From Rhabditoides inermis (Eukaryota; Nematoda; Chromadorea; Rhabditida; Rhabditidae), in the NCBI GenBank assembly GCA_963966185.1, contig CAWZYM010000418.1, forward strand, positions 280,001 to 344,000: a DNA stretch of 64,000 nt, written 5' to 3'. The position numbers and the translations under genes were made by a program. The notes beneath the pieces are model-generated. The model saw only the letters and a program-made list of their open reading frames with translations. It did not search any database and had not been told where the DNA came from. Positions 1-9,896 of this stretch are shown here, piece after piece. Every line of letters starts with the position of its first letter. Positions within the stretch are counted from its first letter, which is position 1.

Positions 1-134
1 ATGACACATTGAAACCGTAATATAATATAATACACATAACACGAACAACGATAACAACAGCTGCGGCATAATACACATAACAATAAGCATTGTCTGATGA
101 GAGGTTCGAATTTTCGCAATTGAAATTAGAATAC

Positions 135-1493
135 ATGCAAGTAGCGAGATCGGTCGCGTTGCCCATGTTTCAGCGGTCATCATTTCTGTATTCATCGCCC
201 GTTAGGACGGCCGGTAACGGCTGTCCATCACCTAAGATTCGTTAAAAGTACGTCTTTATTGTATTTATTTTGTTTAAGAATGTGTTTATAGATGAACGTC
301 TTTGTACACTTACTGATATTGGGATTGATTCTCACCCAAGAGCCTTTCTTGAACCTTCCTGTGGTGACGACTTTTACGAGATTTCATAATTTCGCGAGAA
401 ACCGTGAGCAAAAATGAGTATTATAAACAATGATTTTCGAACCGAATAGAATTGCGTGAATTATCGAACTGGGCGATCAATGGAGATGCGGATCTCGCAG
501 TACTTCTCTCACAAAACATACAAGTGATCCAAGTATCACCTCCTCAATATCCTTATCCGTGGATTGTACACTATGCAATGCAAACGATTTATGAAATTGA
601 GTCCATGTTACGGCGTGTGATAGCTGAATGGACAAGCAGAGGTTAGATCAAAAATCGAATCGCTTTAACGATAAATGGGATTTTTTCCGGTATGATTCCG
701 AGGCAAGTACTGAGAATGGCTCAAGTACTAGATGCTCTGTCCACATTCGCTGCGCGATTCAGACAACAATTTCACCATCTTTGGAGTATTGGGGGTTAAT
801 TTGAATCATGTATGAATTTTTTTGTTCGCAAAAAATGTGTTTAGATGTGATAATTAATTTCAATCTGAACGACCTGATTCTACGCGCACAACGTGAATAT
901 GATTCCACAACTGGTCCCAGCGACAACACATTGTCCACACGCAAAAGGAAACGCAGCGCATTCGGTGTACGCGGGTCGTGTGCATCAGAAATAAACGAAA
1001 GGATGAATTCTCAACCGACGCAGTATCGCCACCAGTCTTTCAAGGCTCTGGGTATTAGATGAAGACTTTTTATATTCTAATATATCGCAATTTTTTTTTC
1101 GAAAATTCTCCTATCTCTACAACTACATTGGGTTCGTCTCCACTTATTCTCCAACCAACTCAAAATGATGTCGGAGATGTGCACAGAGATGGAGGAAAGA
1201 ATGATTTGGATGGTGAAAACACCCTCGAGGATACTCGATGTATGCACGGCACTCTTTTGATAAGTACTAATCCTTTTATAGCAATTGAGCTGCTTTTGAT
1301 GGATCTTATTGCACAATTAGAAAGAGAGGAACGCTCAAACGGTAATAGGTTTTCCCGAGAAAATCGTTATATATATTGTATTTTAGCGGTGCTCATAGAT
1401 CCCAACTGTCCGGAGGTCGAAGAGGGAGAACTTGTGGAGGACGACGAGTATCCGAAAAAGCGAAAGAAGAGTCATAGAAAGAAGCGTAAATAA
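135..1493 (+). CDS. Hypothetical seven-exon gene, about 264 aa, basic C-terminus
   Basis: I do not recognise this protein. A phase-consistent model joins exons 135-213, 450-641, 708-794, 845-1051, 1177-1239, 1282-1341 and 1387-1493. They total 795 nt, exactly 265 codons including the stop. The introns at 1240-1281 (42 nt, with a TACTAAT branch-like motif), 1342-1386 (45 nt) and 795-844 (50 nt) are typical nematode introns ending TTATAG, TTTTAG and TTTAG. The acceptors at 449, 707 and 1176 are weaker, so the first exon and the 1177 junction are uncertain. The product has a helical central part (residues such as MAQVLDALSTFAARF), an NLS-like RKRKR stretch, and an acidic segment followed by a Lys/Arg-rich tail (KKRKKSHRKKRK). 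An AATAAA lies at 1550-1555, 57 nt past the stop. It converges on the Helitron gene. It could be a host gene or Helitron cargo. Confidence 0.42.
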
Positions 1494-2124
1494 ATTTGTG
1501 TGATCCATATATGATGATATTCAAGGGTTGTAAAAATAGGGATATTCATAATAAATGATGTTTAAATAATCTTTTGTATGTTAAGCAATCAAGTTTACGA
1601 AATAATTTTGTTTCGCTAGAGGTACAAAATATGAGTGTGAGCGTATGAGCTCCTTCACGCGCTATACATTCACAGCGCGTAGAAGCGCTATGAAGCTGTA
1701 ATAAGCTCGATCTCAACTTTTCCGACGAGTTCAGCTAAAGGAATCCTGCGTTGTATTGTAAAATAATAAAAGTAAACAAAGAGTAACCATGAACATAAGG
1801 AATAAGGAGGAATAAGGAGACAAACATATAAAGTGAGAAATGCACGCATTGAATGTGTGTGTCACAATTTTTTATGTTCACGACCGAACACTATAGTATT
1901 TTCGTCATCAATATTTTATTAATTGATCACGATTCAATGACTCCGATCACGATTCAATTAATTGATCAATTTGCGATTCCCGACGCTTTCTCTCTACAGC
2001 TTTTGCGGTATGCGGCGAAAAATGTGCGCAATTATAGGAGAAACGACAAAGAAGAACAACCGTAGGTCGACAAAGTTCTGTGCCAAATTATTAAGAAGAA
2101 AATCACCAAGTGTCCACTAACATT
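1494..2124. other. Non-coding stretch between gene and Helitron; hairpin and short direct repeats
   Basis: No convincing gene. It holds an AATAAA for the upstream gene (1550-1555), an imperfect hairpin at 1653-1685 (stem CTTCACGCGCT / AGCGCGT-A-GAAG) and two copies of GATCACGATTCAAT (about 1924 and 1947). From about 1969 it becomes similar to the left flank of the second Helitron at about 30409. Confidence 0.5.
1653..1685. repeat. Imperfect hairpin, candidate Helitron 3'-end structure
   Basis: ACGCGCT (1657-1663) pairs with AGCGCGT (1674-1680), extended by CTTC/GAAG with one bulged A at 1681. Helitrons usually carry a hairpin close to a CTRR 3' end. A CTAG lies at 1616-1619, rather far away and not followed by the expected T on the element strand, so the assignment is weak. 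Confidence 0.3.
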
Positions 2125-2203
2125 CCACTTCATTCCAAACATTCCGTGAAGCATTAAATAGACACAACACGGATAATGTGAAAAGATTTATTGATCAAGC
2201 AAG
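2125..2203 (-). terminator. 3' UTR / poly(A) block of Helitron 1 gene
   Basis: A block of about 78 bp containing AATAAA on the minus strand (2187-2192), 279 nt beyond the RepHel stop. Near-copies lie at 30559-30637, after the second RepHel gene, and at 37608-37685, downstream of the CaaX gene. Confidence 0.5.
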
Positions 2204-2470
2204 AAAAACCCTTGGAAGGGAAAAGAATCTGTGATCACCAAAAACACATTGTAGATGTTAGTTGTATCAGTAGTAGATCTCCGCCCAGATCCTAACACAA
2301 GAACCTCTTCTCTCTTTATAACGTTACCCACGATTCCCCGGTTGTCTCCAATCCGAGTACTGAGTGAGCGCTCAGTTGCTTGACTTGCCAGTTCGGATGG
2401 GATGGCGTATAGCCAACTGGCTATGAACGTTGATGAAAGATTTGGAACAAGTGCAAAGATTGATTGTCGA

Positions 2471-5400
2471 TTACTTCTGCTTGACAATGTCCTGGTAGAC
2501 AATGTTTCTCACCAACATCTGAGGAGCGCCATTTGCGTCAGGAATGCATGGCCATTTCGTGAACACTTTCAGCCCTTTAGAGCTTCGAATGCGCGAAAAC
2601 GCTACGTACATCTGTCCGTGCGAGAAGGGTTTATCACGCAGAATGATACCCACTTTGTCGAAAGTCTGTCCTTGCGACTTGTTTATGGTCATTGCATAGG
2701 ACAGACGAACGGGAAACTGAATTCGCTCGTACGCCAAATCACTCTTGGTATCTTCATACGTTAGACGAATCTTCGGAATCATCACTGGCTGGTTCGAACC
2801 AGTTGTGAGGTTTTTGCACATGATGATGTTATCGCTAATGGCTTCGACAATGAGGCGTGTTCCATTACAGAGGCCCTCAGTCACGTTCAAGTTGCGCAAC
2901 AACATAACGATACATCCGATCTTCAGTTTGAGCTTATGAGGAGGGAAACCGGAAGGTGTGTCCCGCCAAATGTGCTCAATATTCGCGGGAAACCGCACTC
3001 GACAGTTGCCGGTGATTCCGCTCAGGTAATCGAGCGGCGCATCCATGGAAACACTCTCCACCACCGGACCAATACACTTGTTCAGAATATGGTCGTTGAT
3101 GCGAAGTGAATCCTGGTTCTTCAATACCAGAATAGCGCGTTTCGAAATCTCACTGGGATCAGCAAGAACCGACGCATCATACATACCATCGATAATCTCC
3201 GACTCGGTTTTGGCCATGTTTTCGGACGGTATCTTGAGACACCCATTCACCTTATCATGAGTACCGTTTCCGACAGTTTCGAGGAACTGCACAAACTCTT
3301 TCTCGTCGGCGTTTACTCGCATGTTTTGTGTAAGTTTAAAGTGTTTGAATAGAGACCAGAACTTGCTCTTATTCACACACTCATCTATGGCCAATATCGG
3401 ATCGCGATTTTTCACGACCGGGAGGAGTTGTTTCCAATCACCTCCAAGAATCACGACCGTACCACCAAACGGTTTCTTATCGAGGCCGACTGGTGCCACG
3501 AGTCTGAGAGCTCCGTCTACGCAATCAAGTGCATACTTGTGAGACATCGTACATTCATCCCAAATCACAACGTCAGCTTCCGCGAGGTTGCGACCACTAT
3601 TCATGTGAGATTTGATGGTACTCTTGCTGTCTTCGTTTAGATTGAGTGGAAGATAGAACGCTGCGTGAACAGTTCGTCCTCCTTCCATCAGAGTGGCAGC
3701 GATACCCGTTGAGGCAACCACGACAACCTTTTTACCGATTTTCGCACACTCTTGTATTATTCTTTGATAGACAAACGTTTTCCCAGTACCACCACTACCT
3801 TGGAGGGAAAAACAATAGTCTTGTCTATCAGCTTTCGACAGACCTACCGACTGCATAACGCTATCGACAAACGTTTGCTGATCGGTGTTCAGGGTGCCAT
3901 TTGATCTGTTTGCCGAACCGCCGACACCACCGTCATTATCGGCAATGGACTGATCGTTCAGGAGAGGAGGAATACCGAAGTCAAGCAATTTGCTGTTGTT
4001 CTGTTCCAGAATCCACTGAAGACGTCTTTTGCCAGTTTCGATATTCTCATCGAGTGTTTTTGAGAGATTTCGTGGAGCCATATACTTTTTATACTTATCC
4101 CAGAGGGCACGAGCATTGGGTGGCTTACAATGCATGAGTAGAGTAGCAAATAGACCCCTCAACTTTTTAGGCATATTGATATCCTTTGCCTCATCTAGGA
4201 TACGATCCCATATGGCCTCGTCGTTGATGAGTCCGGCTCGTATGGCTGCTTCGTTGTATGAGTTGTAAACAACACCGTTCACTGTTCGTCCGTCAATCCA
4301 AGAGAATACGGGACGAGACATGAGAATCAATCGAAGCGCAAAGAGCTCGGTTTGACGCGGGCTGTATGCACACACACGTGTCACCTTACGAATTTTTCGT
4401 TTATGCGGTGTGAAAACACCCGCCTTGTCATCGTAACGGAAGTGAATGGCAACTTCCTCGAATTTCATCTTTTTCACATTGGGATCTTGCGTGGTACTCA
4501 TCAATTCGAAATACGCCTTCAACATAGTAGGTCTATTGGCAGACTTTGGCGTTTCGCCCATTGCAAAGAATAGATTTTCCTTGCCTTCAAGATGCAAGTA
4601 CAGTTCCCTCACGATGTGAGTGGAATAGACGAGTTTGTAACCACGCAGACGCCATGCTGCCTCAATTGGAGAGACGTATCGTAACGAGGTGTGTATTTGA
4701 GCCTCGTCAAAGTTCACATTACCCTTTTCGTCCATAAACTTTTTCAACTCGTCCATTTTACCGCTATTCACAACTCCGATAAGTGTGTCAACACCTTTCG
4801 TTATGTACTTTGAGATGTACTTGACGGTCTTGCTGCTCGCCACATACTCCACGTTAATGTGACATTTGAACGCGAGCAGTAGGAACGGATTGTATGGTAC
4901 GACATCACGGTTAGTTATGTGTACTTGCTTTTTATTATCAAAGTACTCTTGCCGAATGTTGGCGGGACGAGGATATAACGGACGGCCACAAGGCAACAAT
5001 CCGTAATCGTTTCTGTAAGGCTGAGGGAAGTTTTTCTTACAGTAGGCCGGATTTTTCTGGCGACACTGATAATGCGGTTTGTTCGAGCACGGCTTATGAA
5101 TCATCAGTTTCAACACCAATTCACGTAGAAGTAACTTCTTTTCGTAATCCGGATCAGTGTCCTTTGTACTCGGATCAGGAATTTCCGGTATTTCAGCCTT
5201 GATGTACTCACACACTTCGTCCTCAGTCAATTCTCTTTCAAGTGTGACGAGTAAATGACAGTGTACCATGCCGCGTTTTTGGAACTCGATACGATACCAC
5301 ATTGCAGCAACTTCTCCGAATATCTTCTTTACACGAATCAGTTCGACCACTTGCTTAAACTTTTCGTGGCAGACTCGCGCAACAATATCGGGATCGTTGT

Positions 5401-8400
5401 CGGCATTGGCTCCGATCAGGTTCTCCTTGATTTCAGGCCAATCTTCATTGCCAGTGATCGTAATGAACAACGTGGGTTTACCACAATGCGCGACAATCGC
5501 CATACCGTTGTGGTACTGTTCTTGGCACCAACGGTAACTACCCACATAGGTTTTCGGAAGATACACAAACGAACCCAGTTTGATTTTATAGAAATCGAGT
5601 CTCCGCTGTATCGCATCCATGTACTCGTTTCGATCGATTTTACACAACTCTAATTGGGTTTTTTTGATATGGTGTAAGCGGGCAGCTTCAATACGAGTGA
5701 AGTTGAATAGATTAAAGAGCGGTGTCACTCTACCCATACCCAAAAGCCAGTGGTTAATGAGATTTTCATCTGTGCGACGGGTACAGTATACGAAATGCTC
5801 TCTCTGAGAGACAAACAATCGTTTTTTGGAACGAGTTTGTTGTTCTCCTTCGATTCCGAGATCCATATCGTCATCATCACTCACTTCAGGTTCTCCTTGA
5901 TCACGTGGTGTGGTGGAAGTAACCTTGTTTTTCATCGACACATACGGTATTCCATTTTCATAAAAATGTTTACCATCATCGAACAAGAGAGGGAAAGTGA
6001 GAGGAGTTGCGTTACGATCGAAGAAAGGCATCTCAGAAAATCGACCACGACTTTTATCGTACACAATGGTACCATGTTGTATCTCTTCTGGTGTCGGTGG
6101 ACGCTCAGTACTTGCGTAAAGTAGCGCCACGTTGTTCGTGTTCGGGAGATTGAGAGTACCCTCATGTGCATTACCAATCAAATACTGATCCCTTTCCTTA
6201 CGATATTGTAAGAAGCACATTTGAATGTAAGTGGTCTCGTCTTGACCTGTGGTCGCACGCAATTGTTCTTTACGACGTTCAGCTTGCAACATTAAATCGT
6301 ACATTTGGAGGTAGGCTCTAGTGTAGGGATTGTTTTCCTTCATACAATGAATCAACCCGGCCAGAATGTCATTATCAATGTCCTTATCAGTCACATCGAA
6401 ATGTGTCTTTTCCGGAATGTAGTAGTGTTGCGCGAACGCAGCACACGAACTCTCTGATGGAATGAGATGACAGATACCCGCTCTCATTTGACCCTGCAGC
6501 ACAGTAATAGGTTCACCTCTCGGCAAATCCTGTACCGTACTGAACGATAGAGAAGCCATAGCAAGCAGTTGATTGTATCGATGCAACGCTCTATAACACT
6601 TATTCGTTGGTTGACGTTGTTCAAGAGTGGGATTGGCAATGTCAAACAAAAGAGCAAACTCTGGACGAGTAGAGCGTTTGAATGGTGAGTTTTCAATGTG
6701 TACATCACCGTTTTTACAACACACTCCATGACTCTCTGAAGCAAAATTGTTACTCTTACAGAACTCATGTTTACACGGTATCATCGGACCGAGGTGTTGG
6801 TAGTCAGGTAGTTCACTGTACCGACTGGCTGCGTTGAAGAATTTGAACGTCTTACGTTGATACGTCGCACGTTTACGATTGGCATCTGCTTGACGACGGT
6901 CAATAGCCCTACGCATTTTGACTGACAAATCGTTTTGGATAACCTGTGTTGAAACCTGAGTGGCATCCAGCTGTACGTTTTGTTGATTTATCGCCTGATT
7001 CTGATGATTAAGTGAAGGTAGTGACAAATTTATAGCCATTGGATCTTTCTTCATCATTTTTTTCATCTTTTGAAGACGGTCGTCAGCAACACTACTGCCA
7101 ACAGTATGTGATTTCTGCAACTGCATGATAGAAGCGGTAGTTGATGCAGTGCGTACAGCCGTTTGATCATCCTGTTTATGTGCTATCGCAATGATTTGTG
7201 CAAGTTTATCCTCATCAACAGTGTCTTTGCTTTTTTGCTGACGACGGCGTTTAGTCTTTTCAGATCCAGATGTACACACTCTTTTTTTGAGAGGTGTTTT
7301 CACATTCACATTGTCATTGAATTGTGAGGTTATTGCCGATAGCAATCCATCATCCGAACTGTTAATGGAGATATTGGAAGTGGAAGGAGCAGTGTTAACA
7401 GGCATCACGACATTGGAAGACGTGGACTCCGATGAGGAAGACAGAGCAGCTCGTTTGCGAAAAGCAATCAAATTTTTTTTCTGAGGCGAGGCAGCCTTGT
7501 GACGCACGGGGCGTGGGTTAGGCATAGCCGGAGGAGGCATCATAGGAGGAGGCATTGGCTGTGCCTTGATGGGAACAACCATATGTGCGGTCGAAGGATG
7601 GCCCACAGCCTTTCTCGTCAAAGGCGAGCGAAACGGCGGCACCGTGATCGGTGTCGTGATCTGAGACGTGAGAGGCAGTGAAGGAAATTGCAGAGCCTTC
7701 GTACTCGCAAAACTGATGAGAGGCGCGGGCATCACCACCGATCCAGCAACAGTACTGTACAAGGGTCCGCTGAACATGGGCATCTGCGGCTGAGGCAGCA
7801 GGAACGGCTGTTGCATGACGCGGCGCCTGGCATTGAGCTCATTCTGCACATACGCGCGGTATGCGGTAACGAGCTGCGGCGTGTGCATCGTGTTTGTGAT
7901 AGTGCGGTTGTTGAGTAGGTTTTCAATATTCCGAAGAACAAAGAAACCACAAGACTTTGCATCTCTCTGTTGATCACTTCTGATGCGATCCGAAATCAGA
8001 GGCGGACCGGGCAGAAGCACAGGCACAATAGCGGGGATGAGGAAAGTGCGCACGTGATGCAGCACCGGGTCTGTGGGGGCGATGCTAGCGCTGTTGAACA
8101 TGCTGTCGATGTAGTACACCGTGTTCGTGCGCACCTTGTAGACCAGCAGGTAGTAATGCCCATCTACATTCAGGCTGGCCTGATAGCGGTTTCCGCCAAA
8201 CGTCAGCACAGGGATGACAACCACTTCCGGCATAACAACATTGTTGTTGAGGATGTATGAATCCACGCTCTTATTGACACGACGGAACGCATCGTGATCA
8301 CACAGATCAACGTTATCATACTGTTGCCAGTAAGAGACGTTTATTAGCCAAACATTTCGAATGCTGGCACTTGCCACAATGTTGTCAGCAATGATATCTA

Positions 8401-8455
8401 GGTCAGAGTTCTCGAGAGAAACTCCGGGATGGGTGTAGTCGACAGGAAAAGACAT
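2471..8455 (-). CDS. Helitron RepHel protein with N-terminal Ulp1-like protease (1994 aa)
   Basis: Rolling-circle replicase/helicase of a Helitron, uninterrupted for 1994 codons. Domains in order: (1) about 1-185, a C48/Ulp1-like cysteine protease fold with H100 (GHYYLL), D117 (YYIDSM), Q162/163 and C169 (KSCGFFV); (2) a Pro-rich and Lys/Arg-rich linker with an NLS-like KKR/KRRRQQ; (3) a Cys/His cluster at about 561-581 (CKHEFC...HGVCC); (4) a Helitron Rep with FITITGN near 1000, HUH motif H1065-C-H1067 and tyrosines Y1213 and Y1217 (YISKY); (5) a PIF1-like SF1 helicase with Walker A GSGGTGKT (1553-1560), WDEC Walker B, GGDWKQLLPV, LTQNMR and a C-terminal YAMTINKSQGQTF/VAFSR. All catalytic residues expected for nicking and unwinding are present. 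The ATG is directly preceded by TTTTTTTTAGTTTAG, acceptor-like, which supports this start and suggests a spliced or trans-spliced 5' UTR. Animal Helitrons more often carry OTU-type peptidases, so the Ulp1-type domain is the unusual part. Confidence 0.93.
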   Translation of the reverse strand: MSFPVDYTHPGVSLENSDLDIIADNIVASASIRNVWLINVSYWQQYDNVDLCDHDAFRRVNKSVDSYILNNNVVMPEVVVIPVLTFGGNRYQASLNVDGHYYLLVYKVRTNTVYYIDSMFNSASIAPTDPVLHHVRTFLIPAIVPVLLPGPPLISDRIRSDQQRDAKSCGFFVLRNIENLLNNRTITNTMHTPQLVTAYRAYVQNELNARRRVMQQPFLLPQPQMPMFSGPLYSTVAGSVVMPAPLISFASTKALQFPSLPLTSQITTPITVPPFRSPLTRKAVGHPSTAHMVVPIKAQPMPPPMMPPPAMPNPRPVRHKAASPQKKNLIAFRKRAALSSSSESTSSNVVMPVNTAPSTSNISINSSDDGLLSAITSQFNDNVNVKTPLKKRVCTSGSEKTKRRRQQKSKDTVDEDKLAQIIAIAHKQDDQTAVRTASTTASIMQLQKSHTVGSSVADDRLQKMKKMMKKDPMAINLSLPSLNHQNQAINQQNVQLDATQVSTQVIQNDLSVKMRRAIDRRQADANRKRATYQRKTFKFFNAASRYSELPDYQHLGPMIPCKHEFCKSNNFASESHGVCCKNGDVHIENSPFKRSTRPEFALLFDIANPTLEQRQPTNKCYRALHRYNQLLAMASLSFSTVQDLPRGEPITVLQGQMRAGICHLIPSESSCAAFAQHYYIPEKTHFDVTDKDIDNDILAGLIHCMKENNPYTRAYLQMYDLMLQAERRKEQLRATTGQDETTYIQMCFLQYRKERDQYLIGNAHEGTLNLPNTNNVALLYASTERPPTPEEIQHGTIVYDKSRGRFSEMPFFDRNATPLTFPLLFDDGKHFYENGIPYVSMKNKVTSTTPRDQGEPEVSDDDDMDLGIEGEQQTRSKKRLFVSQREHFVYCTRRTDENLINHWLLGMGRVTPLFNLFNFTRIEAARLHHIKKTQLELCKIDRNEYMDAIQRRLDFYKIKLGSFVYLPKTYVGSYRWCQEQYHNGMAIVAHCGKPTLFITITGNEDWPEIKENLIGANADNDPDIVARVCHEKFKQVVELIRVKKIFGEVAAMWYRIEFQKRGMVHCHLLVTLERELTEDEVCEYIKAEIPEIPDPSTKDTDPDYEKKLLLRELVLKLMIHKPCSNKPHYQCRQKNPAYCKKNFPQPYRNDYGLLPCGRPLYPRPANIRQEYFDNKKQVHITNRDVVPYNPFLLLAFKCHINVEYVASSKTVKYISKYITKGVDTLIGVVNSGKMDELKKFMDEKGNVNFDEAQIHTSLRYVSPIEAAWRLRGYKLVYSTHIVRELYLHLEGKENLFFAMGETPKSANRPTMLKAYFELMSTTQDPNVKKMKFEEVAIHFRYDDKAGVFTPHKRKIRKVTRVCAYSPRQTELFALRLILMSRPVFSWIDGRTVNGVVYNSYNEAAIRAGLINDEAIWDRILDEAKDINMPKKLRGLFATLLMHCKPPNARALWDKYKKYMAPRNLSKTLDENIETGKRRLQWILEQNNSKLLDFGIPPLLNDQSIADNDGGVGGSANRSNGTLNTDQQTFVDSVMQSVGLSKADRQDYCFSLQGSGGTGKTFVYQRIIQECAKIGKKVVVVASTGIAATLMEGGRTVHAAFYLPLNLNEDSKSTIKSHMNSGRNLAEADVVIWDECTMSHKYALDCVDGALRLVAPVGLDKKPFGGTVVILGGDWKQLLPVVKNRDPILAIDECVNKSKFWSLFKHFKLTQNMRVNADEKEFVQFLETVGNGTHDKVNGCLKIPSENMAKTESEIIDGMYDASVLADPSEISKRAILVLKNQDSLRINDHILNKCIGPVVESVSMDAPLDYLSGITGNCRVRFPANIEHIWRDTPSGFPPHKLKLKIGCIVMLLRNLNVTEGLCNGTRLIVEAISDNIIMCKNLTTGSNQPVMIPKIRLTYEDTKSDLAYERIQFPVRLSYAMTINKSQGQTFDKVGIILRDKPFSHGQMYVAFSRIRSSKGLKVFTKWPCIPDANGAPQMLVRNIVYQDIVKQK

Positions 8456-8533
8456 CTAAACTAAAAAAAATTGAATAAATTGTGAATGAAGGAAGATTTA
8501 TTTGTACTTTCACAACTACTTATGTTCTAAAAC

Positions 8534-8873
8534 GTTGATACCGCACAGCCAGCCGCGCTGAACTGAGCAGTGTTATGTTGATACCGCACAGCCAGCCGCG
8601 CTGAACTGAGCAGTAGAGATGCAGCCGAGCTGACACCTGTTCGTGGGCTGCCGAGCTGACCCAACGTTATTATACTGGTAAACACATGTTTATTGGTATT
8701 GATTCAATTTGATGACACATGAGAGTTTGATTTTTGATTTTTAGTGAGTTGATATTAGATTTAGAATTCATTAATAAGTGGTATGTTGATACCGCACAGC
8801 CAGCCGCGCTGAACTGAGCAGTAGAGATGCAGCCGAGCTGACACCTGTTCGTGGGCAGCCGAGCTGACCCAAC
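8534..8873 (+). repeat. Satellite with period about 208 bp and CAGCNNNGCTG motifs (copies 1-3)
   Basis: Three copies of a block of about 90 bp starting GTTGATACCGCACAGCC: 8534-8570 (truncated), 8577-8665 and 8785-8873. The full copies start 208 bp apart, with an AT-rich spacer that is also repeated. Each full block holds three CAGC(C/T)GNGCTG-type motifs, that is CAGC and GCTG inverted around three bases, and its ends are weakly inverted (GTTG/CAAC). Confidence 0.75.
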
Positions 8874-9036
8874 TGTATTGTAATTTTAATGCATTTTAGT
8901 GGTATATATCCAATTTGATGAGATCTGAGGTTATTTGTGTGTTTTGATTTGAAAAAAAATCAAGTTTTGCACCGGTGACACTGGAAGAATGAAGATGAGA
9001 AAAAATGAGGGAACAAAATATGCAATGGTTTGGTTC

Positions 9037-9362
9037 ACTATGGAGTTGGTCCCGTGAGCATAATCCGCTCGGATTTGTTGCAGTCGTTATTCCTCGCAAG
9101 TCTCGTTCAGTTCTCGCTGCTCAGTCCTTGTCGCTGCATCATTTCCTCCAGGTCGTCGCTCCACTTTACATACGGCGTTTCCACTGTTCTCTGTCAAAAC
9201 GGCCTCCACTCGGCACAGGGTCACACTCAACATTGCTCGCTCCAATCTCCACTGCATCCTCCGTAGTCCCTCATTCTGTTCCTCCGCCAACGCCCACGCC
9301 TCGTATCCGTAGAGAGCTCCCGGCAGAACGCATGTGTACATCACTGATCCCTTCCTCTTCAT
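9037..9362 (-). pseudogene. Degenerate LINE (non-LTR retrotransposon) reverse-transcriptase tail
   Basis: The minus-strand translation over 9087-9362 contains VLPGALYGYEAWAL, then RRMQWRLERAMLSVTL. This is the well-known segment after the RT domain in RTE/CR1-like LINEs (LPxxLYGxExWxL...RxMERxMLGxxL). After VTL the frame is lost, and the tail can only be followed with a frame change and stops, so it is a dead 5'-truncated fragment. It sits inside the 208-bp satellite: similar spacer sequence (ATTGATTCAAT...) lies on both sides. Confidence 0.7.
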
Positions 9363-9447
9363 TGATTCAATATAATGACGCCCGCAAGACTGATTTTTGA
9401 TTTATAGTGGGTTTATATTAGATTTCGATTAGAATGATGAGTGTTAT

Positions 9448-9537
9448 GTTGATACCGCACAGCCAGCCGCGCTGAACTGCGCAGTAGAGGTGCAGCCGAG
9501 CTGACACCGATTCGTGGGCAGCCGTGCTGACCCAACG
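9448..9537 (+). repeat. Satellite copy 4, beyond the LINE insertion
   Basis: Same block of about 90 bp as at 8577 and 8785, with a few substitutions; three CAGCCGNGCTG-type motifs are retained. The sequence before it (about 9360-9447) matches the inter-block spacer at about 8690-8784. The sequence after it (to about 9770) resembles the stretch after copy 3. Confidence 0.7.
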
Positions 9538-9896
9538 ATATTATAATTTAAACGCTTTTTGTTGGTGTTGATTAATTTAGATGAGATATAAGGTTTTTTT
9601 TATGTTTGAATTGAAAAGAAAAAAAGTTTAACAAAACAAACCAAAAAACAAACAAACAAACAAACCGAAACAACCCCCCCCCCCCACAAAAAAAGTTTCG
9701 CACCTGTTGTCCTTGAGAAAGAAGATGAGAAGAAACGGGGGAGCAAGATTCACAGCGACTACTCTTAAAGAGGAGAAGGGAGAAAAATGACCACGAATCG
9801 TACCCGCCATGTAATAATCGAATATTTCGGAATTCAACTTTGCATGAATGCAAATTTCAGTGTCAGCGTGTGAAATTGAAATTTGCGTGGGAAGAA
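9538..9896. other. Non-coding, AT- and A/C-rich spacer
   Basis: No gene seen. It has a poly-C run near 9675 and a stretch (about 9690-9770) that is a diverged copy of about 8960-9030. Confidence 0.5.

Larger units (their letters stand above)
1969..8520 (-). mobile_element. Helitron 1, autonomous; boundaries approximate
   Basis: A rolling-circle transposon defined by its intact RepHel ORF (2471-8455). Its 3' side (low coordinates, since it reads on the minus strand) shares 1969-about 2235 with the second Helitron at 30409-about 30675, which supports this stretch being element sequence. The 5' side was not resolved: downstream of 8460 the sequence passes into a CAGCNNNGCTG satellite that may or may not belong to the element. 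No clear 5'-TC...CTRR-3' termini were found by eye. Confidence 0.6.

Noticed and set aside
2402..2764. Plus-strand frames opposite the RepHel ORFs
   Set aside because: Shadows of the conserved minus-strand coding sequence.
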